From F1-60-MAGs104 sp964355975 (GTDB taxonomy: Bacteria > Planctomycetota > Phycisphaerae > Phycisphaerales > SM1A02), in contig CAYHFW010000002.1 in NCBI GenBank assembly GCA_964355975.1, positions 1-64,000 on the forward strand: DNA of 64,000 nucleotides. Direction: 5' to 3'. The notes under the pieces were generated by a model that worked only from the letters and a program-made list of their open reading frames with translations, was not told where the DNA came from and made no database searches. Within the stretch, counting starts at the first letter, position 1, and every line of letters begins with the position of its first letter. A program made the position numbers and the translations under genes. This document shows positions 1 to 7,058 of the stretch, piece by piece.

Positions 1-42
1 ACTAGCATCGAGCAGTACTCATAAAGGGCGGACCTTTTGTAG

Positions 43-240
43 GGTCCCGGTCACCTCGCTCGGGCGTCCGTCACGCCGCAGGTGGCACAGCGCATCCTTC
101 GACATAGCGACTATCGAACCACGCTCAAGCACTACACATTGCTTGGGCTTACCGATACGGCTGCGGCGATTGCAAGAATTCCAACGATCACACCAGCCGA
201 TTGCGAGTCACTTCGAGCGACTGGAACGTTGGGGCGCGAA
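43..240 (+). pseudogene. Tyrosine recombinase (integrase) C-terminal remnant
   Basis: The frame encodes a short stretch typical of the end of planctomycete site-specific integrases: a LARA-type helix, then VAQRILRHSDYRTTLKHYT, which carries the second box-II His and the Tyr-like HYT of the catalytic core. The upstream part of the catalytic domain is absent, because stop codons at 22-24 and 40-42 close the frame. The sequence after about position 180 no longer resembles a recombinase and runs into antisense of the tRNA. I read it as a decayed fragment left by an element that used the neighbouring tRNA-Gly. The boundaries are approximate, and the 5' end may lie outside the window in another frame. 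Confidence 0.6.
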
Positions 241-350
241 GCTTCATCGAGGGGGTCATCTATATCGCCCACAGTTGGGGTGCGAAATGGTGCGATTCAG
301 CGCGACTCAGTGCGTTCAACAATTGTAAATCATGCGAGCGACACACCACG

Positions 351-374
351 CAAAAACCCTGCAAACGCAGGGCT
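351..374 (-). terminator. Rho-independent terminator downstream of tRNA-Gly/acc genes
   Basis: On the minus strand a CCCTGC/GCAGGG stem (357-362 with 367-372) and a 4-base loop are followed directly by five T (356-352). It lies about 30 bp after the tRNA-Gly 3' end and is oriented to stop transcription coming from accB-accC-tRNA. It is the clearest classical terminator in the window; most other gene ends have none. Confidence 0.75.
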
Positions 375-403
375 TTCTGTTCAAATCTCGGGTGATTCAA
401 CAA

Positions 404-475
404 AGCGGGCGAAGGGATTCGAACCCTCGACATTCGGCATGGAAGGCCGACGCTCTACCACTGAGCTACGCCCGC
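404..475 (-). tRNA. tRNA-Gly (anticodon TCC)
   Basis: The minus strand folds as a complete 72-nt cloverleaf. The acceptor stem is GCGGGCG/CGCCCGC, the D arm contains AGTGGTAGA, and the anticodon stem-loop is TCGGC-CTTCCAT-GCCGA with anticodon TCC. The T arm is GAGGG-TTCGAAT-CCCTT and the discriminator base is T. No CCA is encoded. It follows accC by 11 bp and precedes a terminator, so it may be co-transcribed with accC. A decayed integrase tail lies on its other side, which suggests that this tRNA served as an integration site. Confidence 0.95.
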
Positions 476-486
476 GAGGCGCGCAA

Positions 487-1860
487 TCATACAGTCGCTT
501 GAGGCGGCTTGGAATCCGCTGCAGCCAACAATCGCTCGACGTACTTGATGTCGTGTTGAGCGTTGACGAACATCGGCTCTCTCAGCAGTCGCTGATAGAG
601 CGGAATTGTCGTGCGAATCGGTCCGATCTTGAATTCTGAGAGCGCTCCGAGCGAACGGCGAATGCAGGCCGCGCGGTCAGGCGCATGCACAATCAACTTG
701 CCGATCATCGAGTCGTAATTCGGCGGAACGCGGTAACCAACGCGCGCGTGACTATCGAGTCGGATGCCAGGCCCACCAGGAGGTGCCCACTGCTCGATCA
801 CCCCCGCTTGCGGCATGAAGTTGCGCGCGGGATCTTCAGCATTGATTCGAAACTCGATCGCGTGGCCATTGATCCGAATGTCGCTTTGCTTGTATGGCAG
901 CGCCTCGCCAGCGGCGACGCGAATGCCAGTTTGCACAATGTCGACCCCGGTGATCGCTTCAGAAATCGGATGCTCGACCTGCACGCGCGTGTTGACCTCA
1001 AGCATGTAGAAGTTCTGCTGCGCATCCATGAGAAACTCGCACGTCGCAGCCCCCGCGTAGTTCGCGCGGCGAATCAACTCTGCAGCAGACGCGCAGACTT
1101 TCTCGCGTTTCGCTGGGTCGACGCCCGGCGCTGGCGCCTCTTCGATCAACTTCTGGTGTCGTCGTTGACTCGAACAATCGCGCTCGTACAAGTGGATCGC
1201 GTTTCCGTGCTTGTCGCCGATGACCTGCACCTCAAAGTGCCGCGCCGCCTCGAGATATTTCTCGACAAACACCATCGGATTTCCAAATGCAGCTTGCGCC
1301 TCTTGTCGTGCCTGCTCGATGCCGTTGCGTAGCCCCTGCTCATCGAATGCAACGCGCATTCCCCGTCCGCCGCCGCCGCCTGAGGCTTTGACGATGACGG
1401 GATAGCCGATTTCTGCCGCGATTTTCACCGCTTCGTCAATGTCTTCGATACCGCCATCGGTGCCTGGAAAAATCGGCGTGCCCGATTGCTTTGCGAGTCG
1501 TTTGCAATTCACCTTGTCGCCGAGTGCCGCCATTGCCTCGGGACTTGGGCCGATGAATTCGAATCCTGAGTCGCGGCAGACTTCAGCGAAGTGTGCGTTC
1601 TCTGAGAGGAATCCATATCCGGGATGGATCGCATCTGCGTGACCAACTTCAGCCGCCGCAATGATGCGCTCGATGCGAAGGTAAGAATCTTTGGATGGAC
1701 CTGGTCCGATGCAGATCGTCTGCGTCGCCTGTTCAAGCCAAGGACCACCCGCGTCTGCGCTTGAATAGACACAGATAGTTTCAACGCCCAACTCGCGGCA
1801 TGCGCGAATAATGCGAAGGGCAATCTCGCCCCGATTTGCAATGAGAACTCTTTTGAACAT
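487..1860 (-). CDS. accC: Acetyl-CoA carboxylase, biotin carboxylase subunit
   Basis: This 457-residue protein is full length for AccC, which carboxylates biotin on AccB using ATP and bicarbonate in the first step of fatty acid synthesis. Visible motifs are the N-terminal LIANRGEIALR, HPGYGFLSEN near 79-88, the glycine-rich ATP-grasp loop KASGGGGGRGMR at 158-169, the bicarbonate/biotin region CSSQRRHQK near 229-237 and the catalytic EVNTRVQVEHP at 288-298. accB lies 29 bp upstream on the same strand, the usual accBC order. The carboxyltransferase genes accA/accD are not in the window. Confidence 0.97.
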   Translation of the reverse strand: MFKRVLIANRGEIALRIIRACRELGVETICVYSSADAGGPWLEQATQTICIGPGPSKDSYLRIERIIAAAEVGHADAIHPGYGFLSENAHFAEVCRDSGFEFIGPSPEAMAALGDKVNCKRLAKQSGTPIFPGTDGGIEDIDEAVKIAAEIGYPVIVKASGGGGGRGMRVAFDEQGLRNGIEQARQEAQAAFGNPMVFVEKYLEAARHFEVQVIGDKHGNAIHLYERDCSSQRRHQKLIEEAPAPGVDPAKREKVCASAAELIRRANYAGAATCEFLMDAQQNFYMLEVNTRVQVEHPISEAITGVDIVQTGIRVAAGEALPYKQSDIRINGHAIEFRINAEDPARNFMPQAGVIEQWAPPGGPGIRLDSHARVGYRVPPNYDSMIGKLIVHAPDRAACIRRSLGALSEFKIGPIRTTIPLYQRLLREPMFVNAQHDIKYVERLLAAADSKPPQATV

Positions 1861-1889
1861 GCGTGGTTCCGAAAATTATCTCGCGCAAC

Positions 1890-2372
1890 TTATGAAGCGC
1901 GAACCAAAAACAGTTTCTGACCGAACTCGACCGCTTGTCCGTTCTTGACGAGCACCTTCGCGATTGTTCCAGAACGCTCTGCCTTGATCTCGTTGAATAT
2001 TTTCATCGCCTCGATCAGACACACAACACTCTCTGAATCGATCGTTGCACCCACTGCGACGAGCGGCGGCTTGTCTGGGCCGGAGGCGCTATAGAAAGTG
2101 CCGACCATCGGACTTTCGATGGCGACCAAGTCGGCGTCATCGGTGGCCGCAACTGCGGCGGTCGGGATCGCCCCTCCCGCTGCTGCAGTGTGCGCCACCG
2201 TGGATGGCGCAGCGACATGATGAGCAGCCGCGTGGTGAATGACCTGCGGAGGCGAAAAGGTCGTTTGGCGGCGCACGGTTGCCTGCTCATCTTTGTCGCG
2301 CAAATCGAGTTCGGTGAGATCATTCTCGACCATTAGGCGGACGAGTTCTTTGAGTTTTCGGATATCCATCAT
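1890..2372 (-). CDS. accB: Acetyl-CoA carboxylase, biotin carboxyl carrier protein
   Basis: This 160-residue BCCP has an N-terminal helix (MDIRKLKELVRLMVE), an Ala/His/Pro-rich flexible linker and a C-terminal biotinyl domain. The biotin-accepting Lys is in EAMK near residue 124, followed by the domain end KNGQAVEFGQKLFLV. I place the start at the ATG-ATG pair (2372 or 2369) because family homology begins there, although the frame is open further upstream to 2450. A TATTCT hexamer 9 nt upstream could be the -10 of a short-leader promoter. The gene is followed by accC after 29 bp. Confidence 0.95.
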   Translation of the reverse strand: MMDIRKLKELVRLMVENDLTELDLRDKDEQATVRRQTTFSPPQVIHHAAAHHVAAPSTVAHTAAAGGAIPTAAVAATDDADLVAIESPMVGTFYSASGPDKPPLVAVGATIDSESVVCLIEAMKIFNEIKAERSGTIAKVLVKNGQAVEFGQKLFLVRAS

Positions 2373-2480
2373 GATTCCGGCAGAATAGCAGGTTCTGCTT
2401 TTCACGACAGATCGGCGCGAGATCGCGACGGATCGATGGCAAGCCTTCAAAAGTCTGCGAGTGAGAAGCTGAATCGTCGT

Positions 2481-3026
2481 TCAGCGCATCGAGACTGGCG
2501 GCGAGAAGATCTCGAACGCAACCATCGCCTTGCGCGCGTGGAATCGGCTGCGGCGCACCGCGCTCGGCACAGGCTTGGATGGCGCGGCGGGTGGTCGCGC
2601 GACAACAGCAGGAGCGGCGGTAGGCGACGGCGTTTCGCCCACGCCGACCGAGAGCACTCCACCGTGAATCGCAGCCACGGTGCGGGCAAGCTGCTCAAAT
2701 GTCGATTCGCCCTCAGATGCATGCAGAGGTGTCGTCTTGATTGGGGCCTGCGCGTGAAGATGCGCACGACGACGTGCGTCTGCCTTCAGATCATCCGCGC
2801 TCGACGAGTCGAGTTCGAGTGCTTTCGCTCGCGTTGGACGCGCATCGACCCATGGTTGGATCACTGGCGGCTGGCGCAGCGAAACATGGGCGATCGGCTT
2901 GGCAGTCCTGCTCGCGGATCGTTTCGCAAGTTCTTCTTTCTTCTTCGCCTCTTGCTGCTTCGCAACGGCAGTCAGAACTGCCTTCAGAATCAAGATCACT
3001 GCGAAGATGATGATGCTCTGAATCAT
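2481..3026 (-). CDS. Membrane-anchored hypothetical protein
   Basis: This 181-residue protein has one N-terminal membrane helix (about residues 3-22, IQSIIIFAVILILKAVLTAV), then a charged Lys/Glu stretch, a low-complexity Ala/Pro middle and a short basic C-terminus ending FSPPVSMR. I recall similar tails in unnamed planctomycete proteins, but no function follows. The gene lies between the ABC importer and accB on the same strand, 108 bp from accB. The small overlap of context with accB is not evidence of a role in lipid synthesis. The reading frame is moderately well supported by its membrane helix and codon use. Confidence 0.65.
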   Translation of the reverse strand: MIQSIIIFAVILILKAVLTAVAKQQEAKKKEELAKRSASRTAKPIAHVSLRQPPVIQPWVDARPTRAKALELDSSSADDLKADARRRAHLHAQAPIKTTPLHASEGESTFEQLARTVAAIHGGVLSVGVGETPSPTAAPAVVARPPAAPSKPVPSAVRRSRFHARKAMVAFEIFSPPVSMR

Positions 3027-3041
3027 CGTGTGCGTTCAATG

Positions 3042-3800
3042 CTATCGACCGCGTCCACCTGCAACGCAATGAGAGAGTCCATGCGAACTGCGCGCAAAAT
3101 CGCATGCAAAAATCGTGCGCAATCGTTCAACCGTCAGCACATGTGCTGGCGCCCCCGCCACGATGAGTTTGCCGCGCTCAAGCCACCAGACCTCATCGGC
3201 AAGTTGATCTGCGAGTGGCAAGTCATGCATCGCGACCACCACTAGACCACCAGCGCTCGCGCGCGCGCGCAGCACACTTGCGACACGACTCACTTCGCCA
3301 GGATCGAGATTCGAGAATGGTTCATCGAGTGCGAGCAGGCCGTCGCACTGATGTTGCACAAGTGCACGCGCAACGAGTGAGCGCTGTTGCTCGCCAGCTG
3401 AGAGGTCATGAAACGACCGATCGGCGAGCGCGCCCAACTGCATCTCTCCAATCGCCGCATCAACGCCACGCGCAGGGGATGCCGAACTTTGCAGGGCATA
3501 GAGCCCAAGTCCAATCGAGTCGCGCACCGTCAACGCGATCGACAACTGCGGACGTTGCGAGACATACGCAACACGCCGCGCGCGCTGTACAGCGGCGAGT
3601 TCGCGCAAGTCGCAGCCATCCCACTCGATCGTTCCTGCCGTTGGCGCGAGCAATCCCGCCGCGAGGCGCAACAGCGTGCTCTTGCCACTTCCGTTTCGCC
3701 CGACAAGTGCGATGATCCGTCCCCGTCCGCTCGATGCTGTGATTTCACTCACTGCCTCATGCCTGCCGTACTTGAACGAGAGGTTCTTCAACGTCAACAT
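3042..3800 (-). CDS. ABC importer ATPase (BtuD/FepC type)
   Basis: The 252-residue ATPase subunit is of the iron-siderophore/vitamin B12 class. The Walker A is GRNGSGKST at 34-42, the signature is LSAGEQQR at 133-140, and the Walker B with catalytic Glu is LLALDE at 155-160. A switch His lies in VVAMHD. Its start overlaps the end of the permease gene by 7 bp, so binding protein, permease and ATPase are translationally coupled in that order. The substrate cannot be fixed from the ATPase. Confidence 0.93.
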   Translation of the reverse strand: MLTLKNLSFKYGRHEAVSEITASSGRGRIIALVGRNGSGKSTLLRLAAGLLAPTAGTIEWDGCDLRELAAVQRARRVAYVSQRPQLSIALTVRDSIGLGLYALQSSASPARGVDAAIGEMQLGALADRSFHDLSAGEQQRSLVARALVQHQCDGLLALDEPFSNLDPGEVSRVASVLRARASAGGLVVVAMHDLPLADQLADEVWWLERGKLIVAGAPAHVLTVERLRTIFACDFARSSHGLSHCVAGGRGR

Positions 3801-4819
3801 GACCAGACTCCTGGCACGAGCCTGCGCGAGCGCAGCACCAGCAAAAATACTGGACCACCAATCAGCGCCGTAAGCACTCCGATTGGAAGCCGCCCTGCTC
3901 CAAGATCAATTGCTTGCCGCACTGCGTCCGCCCAGACGAGCAGCGCGCCCCCCGCAATCACACTTGCAGCCACGAGCGCGCGGTGGTGCGATCCGAGGAA
4001 GAGCCGACAGAGGTGCGGCGCAACGAAGCCAACGAATGCGAGGGGACCGCAGAGCGCGACGCTCACCGACGCGAGTGCGCCAGCGCCAACAAACAGCATG
4101 AGGCGGAGCCGCTTCAGCGAGACTCCCAAACTCTCCGCTTCGTCGTCGCTTGTGCTCGCAACATCGAGTGCGCGTCCGCTGAACCATCCCACCAGAGTCA
4201 TGACGAGAAGCAGAATGACCGCTGCAATCGCTGGACCACGCGCAGGAATCTCTGGAATCTGCCCCATAAACCATGTCCACGAGTCGCCGCGGCTCGACGG
4301 CGGCATCATCGATTGAACAAGCAATGTGAGAGCACCGCAGATCGATGAAACGACGGTGCCAGCGAGCACGAGCGTCAGCGGATCGATGCGACCGCCGCGC
4401 CGTCCGAGCGCATAGACGATCGACAAGACGATGAGAGATCCGATAGTGCCTGCAACGATGCCATCTGCGACGCCGAGCGCACTTGCGAACGTTCCGAGCG
4501 CGCTCGCACTGAATGCAACTGCTCCCCACATCGCAATGGTCGCGCCGAGCCCGGCACCTGCGGAGAGTCCCAAGATGAATGGCGCTGCGAGTGGATTGCG
4601 AAGAAGCGCCTGCAAGAGCAGTCCACTCAATCCAAGAGACCCACCCGCAAGCAATGCAGATTCGACTGCACCAAATCGAAGGTGCAAGATGTTGAGCGGC
4701 GGCCAGTCGAAGCGCAGTCCATTTGAGTGAAAGTCGCGCGCGATCAAGAGGCGAACTGCAACACCTGCGAACAGAAAGACACAGAGCAAGAACATGCCCG
4801 TGCGCTGCCGTCGATTCAC
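3794..4819 (-). CDS. ABC importer permease, FecCD/BtuC family
   Basis: The 341-residue permease has about ten hydrophobic segments, as in BtuC/FecC/FhuB-type proteins. The family signature GLLLQALLRNPLA is near residues 63-75 and GFVAPHLCRLFLGSHHR lies toward the C-terminus. The start is GTG and forms a GTGA overlap with the stop codon of the binding-protein gene. With its neighbours it makes a complete type II importer for cobalamin, heme or a ferric siderophore. Confidence 0.94.
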   Translation of the reverse strand: MNRRQRTGMFLLCVFLFAGVAVRLLIARDFHSNGLRFDWPPLNILHLRFGAVESALLAGGSLGLSGLLLQALLRNPLAAPFILGLSAGAGLGATIAMWGAVAFSASALGTFASALGVADGIVAGTIGSLIVLSIVYALGRRGGRIDPLTLVLAGTVVSSICGALTLLVQSMMPPSSRGDSWTWFMGQIPEIPARGPAIAAVILLLVMTLVGWFSGRALDVASTSDDEAESLGVSLKRLRLMLFVGAGALASVSVALCGPLAFVGFVAPHLCRLFLGSHHRALVAASVIAGGALLVWADAVRQAIDLGAGRLPIGVLTALIGGPVFLLVLRSRRLVPGVWSC

Positions 4820-5724
4820 CGCGACACCTCAGCAGCGCTTGCATGCGCAGCGGCTGCGCCTTTGATTACCGCACGAAGTTGCATGAGGCCATCGATCATC
4901 CCACCGCCAGGCTGCAAGAGTTGCGGCGAATGAAGTGCGCAGATGACCGCGTTGGGCATTGCCTTGCGCAATTGATCGACCGCTTCACTCGGTTCTCGTG
5001 CGAGCACGATGATCGTCTGTGCGCGACTGCCCAAGAGCTCTTCGGTCGAGAGTGTCGGATATCCACTGCGGCCAACCGCGTTGGTCGCGCCGATGCGATC
5101 AAGAAACTCTCCGAGATAGGTGCCCTTGCCGAACGCCATCGCATCGGCACCCTCTGAAGCAACCAGCACAATCAGCAGATTCCCCGCGTCTTTCGCCTCT
5201 GCGAGCGGCGACAGGGCCTGCTGAAACCGACGGGCGATCTCGTCGGCGCGCGCAGTCAATTGCGCCCGATCATCCAATTGCGAACTGTCGGCGATCGCCT
5301 CGGCGACTGCAGGTACGAGCTGCTCGACATCGGTGAGCGACTCGATCTGAAATGAAGCGACCCTCCACCGACCATGCGCGGCAAGCGTGGCGAGCGTTCG
5401 GTCCTCGCCTTGCGATGGAGGCTGCACGAGTACGAGCGTTGGATCTGCAGCAACGAGCGCCTCGGCGTTGAGGTCGAGCAACGTTCCGACGACGGCGACA
5501 TCGCGCGATGTCTCACACCAGGGAGTTCGACCCACGAGGCGCTCCTCACCACCGAGCGCAACGACGGTGGCGGTGATCCCGGGCGAAAGTGACGCGATGC
5601 GAACTCGATGCGCAACCGGCGTTGATGGTTCGCCCCCACGATCGCATGACACGATGCACGCCAACGCGACGCACGCACACGCTGCGCCCACCTGACCATG
5701 CGCTGAATATCCACGGGACTTCAC
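4816..5724 (-). CDS. ABC importer substrate-binding lipoprotein (BtuF-like)
   Basis: This protein has a TroA/BtuF-type fold: an N-terminal half with RIASLSPGITATVVALG and VGTLLDLNAEALVAADP, then a long linking helix and a C-terminal half. I chose the GTG at 5724. It gives MKSRGYSAHG followed by a hydrophobic stretch and a lipobox ending at Cys27 (ACIVSC), with a TACTGT hexamer 8 nt upstream. A GTG at 5754 would run into the divergent gene. The DLNAEALVAADPTLVL motif resembles BtuF, so corrinoids are plausible, but heme or siderophores are not excluded. No riboswitch fits in the 23-bp upstream gap. Confidence 0.88.
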   Translation of the reverse strand: MKSRGYSAHGQVGAACACVALACIVSCDRGGEPSTPVAHRVRIASLSPGITATVVALGGEERLVGRTPWCETSRDVAVVGTLLDLNAEALVAADPTLVLVQPPSQGEDRTLATLAAHGRWRVASFQIESLTDVEQLVPAVAEAIADSSQLDDRAQLTARADEIARRFQQALSPLAEAKDAGNLLIVLVASEGADAMAFGKGTYLGEFLDRIGATNAVGRSGYPTLSTEELLGSRAQTIIVLAREPSEAVDQLRKAMPNAVICALHSPQLLQPGGGMIDGLMQLRAVIKGAAAAHASAAEVSR

Positions 5725-5747
5725 GGTTCGATACAGTAGTGCAAGCC
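5725..5747. promoter_or_regulatory. Bidirectional promoter with shared -10 element
   Basis: Only 23 bp separate the two divergent start codons. TACAGT (5732-5737, plus) lies 10 nt before the ATG at 5748. TACTGT (5738-5733, minus) lies 8 nt before the GTG at 5724. Both are read from the same symmetric TACAGTA. No room exists for leaders with Shine-Dalgarno sequences. Confidence 0.6.
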
Positions 5748-6704
5748 ATGTCACTCAGGACGTTTTTTTGGAGGATCTTCGGACGCGCGCCTGCACAGAG
5801 TGCGCCGACCGAGATCGTTGTGCGAAGTCCAGAAGAAGAGCGACCACACGAGGTCGTTCACCAACAGGCGGTGCCGATCGACGGGAACCATCTCTTGGTG
5901 CAGTTTCGAGAGCAACTTTCAACGCAGGCACTCTCGCAGACGCATCTCAACACGCTGCTGAGCTCACTCTCAACGACGCTCAATGCGCTTCCGCAACTCG
6001 CACGTCAGCAAGGGCAAGTTCTCGAAGTTCTCGTTGCGGATGCCGCCCGCGCGCGACATCGAGATCAAACAATTGAGCGAAGCCTCGTGCATCTTTCGGA
6101 GGGCTCCGATCGGCAGACGCAAGTCTTAGGGCTTGTGCAACAACAACTCGATCTGAACCACGAGGTGAGTATTCGCGTCGCCGAGAGCTTGCGCGAAACT
6201 GCGAGCGCAATCACGACATTTGCCACAGCGAGCGAGCGGCAATCACGCGCGCTTGAAGTGCTTGCGCAGTCGACGCAGCGCCGCGTAGCGCAGTCGGATC
6301 GGCTTGAGAAGGCGTTGCAATTCTGGCTCGCGATTGTCGGCGCAATCTGCACGCTCGCACTCGTGTATGCGATCTGGGCTGCGACGCGCGGGCCAGTGAT
6401 CATTGCGATTCCACCGGCACCCGTCGCGCCAGTCATCGTTCCTCCAGTGACCCCTACGGTCGTGGTGCCGACGACGACTCCACCGCCCGAGCCGAACGCG
6501 ATTCCGGTCGTCGTTCCCTCGCTGCCCCCAGTCATTCCACCCGATCCAGTTGTGGCGCCGACTGAAGTGCCCGTTGCGGCGCCAATTGACGCTCCAAGCA
6601 ATGTTCCGGTGGTGACGCCGCCAGCGAATCCGTCCGAGCGGACCGCAGTCGAACCAACGCCAGCTGCTCCCTCCGCGCCCGCACCCCCGACTGCAACCCC
6701 CTAA
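5748..6704 (+). CDS. Membrane protein with coiled coil and Pro-rich tail
   Basis: This 318-residue protein of unknown function has an N-terminal amphipathic segment (SLRTFFWRIFGR), a long Gln/Leu-rich helical region (about 45-190) likely to form coiled coil, one membrane helix at about 192-211, and a roughly 100-residue Pro/Val/Ala-rich tail. The tail resembles flexible, surface-exposed or periplasm-spanning linkers. The start is the ATG at 5748, preceded by the shared promoter. The topology suggests a cytoplasmic coiled-coil domain and an extracytoplasmic Pro-rich tail. It shares only its promoter with the ABC importer, so a functional link is speculative. Confidence 0.75.
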   Translation: MSLRTFFWRIFGRAPAQSAPTEIVVRSPEEERPHEVVHQQAVPIDGNHLLVQFREQLSTQALSQTHLNTLLSSLSTTLNALPQLARQQGQVLEVLVADAARARHRDQTIERSLVHLSEGSDRQTQVLGLVQQQLDLNHEVSIRVAESLRETASAITTFATASERQSRALEVLAQSTQRRVAQSDRLEKALQFWLAIVGAICTLALVYAIWAATRGPVIIAIPPAPVAPVIVPPVTPTVVVPTTTPPPEPNAIPVVVPSLPPVIPPDPVVAPTEVPVAAPIDAPSNVPVVTPPANPSERTAVEPTPAAPSAPAPPTATP

Positions 6705-7058
6705 CGGGCTGCTGAATCTGCGCCGCATAGGTGTCTTGATTTCACTCGCTTGCGTACCCCGCACTGCCTTGGTGTCTTGCCATCAATCGCTTGCGTCCGC
6801 GCGGCGGAATCTTCGCTCGGGCGAGTTCCCGAGCCGAGCAAGTCTGCGCAGCTCGGCGAGGGCTGTTTGAGCCCCGAGTGAAGCATTCCGCCGCGCCCGC
6901 ACTTGCCTGCCGTTCGATTGAGTGAGCCCCGAGTGAAGTGTTCCGCCGCGCCCGCACTTGCCAGCCGTTCGATTGTTTGAGCCCCGAGTGAAGCATTCCG
7001 CCGCTCCCGCAGCAATCCCCGCGGCAACACCTGCTGCGATTCCCCCTGCCGTCAATCC
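6705..7058. other. Intergenic region between convergent genes
   Basis: This 354-bp gap lies between converging genes. Its right half is filled by 55-bp direct repeats (separate entry). The rest shows no convincing gene: the only frames are short, and the repeat length is not a multiple of three, so each copy is read in a different frame. No clear stem with a T-tract was found. Confidence 0.7.
6869..7012. repeat. 55-bp tandem direct repeats
   Basis: The sequence GAGCCCCGAGTGAAG begins at 6869, 6924 and 6979, exactly 55 bp apart. Two full units and a truncated third are present. They share the blocks TTCCGCCGC and CCCGCACTTGCC, then GCCGTTCGATTG, with a few substitutions. The third copy diverges after CCGCTCCCGC. 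The array lies between the 3' ends of two convergent genes. Confidence 0.9.

Noticed and set aside
82..639. A 185-residue frame across the integrase tail and the tRNA
   Set aside because: After the recombinase remnant it reads antisense to tRNA-Gly and accC; only the first part has family similarity.
5725..5747. Cobalamin riboswitch before the BtuF-like gene
   Set aside because: The 23-bp gap is far too short for the element.
6783..7055. Gene of about 90 residues on the minus strand in the 55-bp repeat region
   Set aside because: Each repeat is read in a different frame and there is no family similarity or SD.
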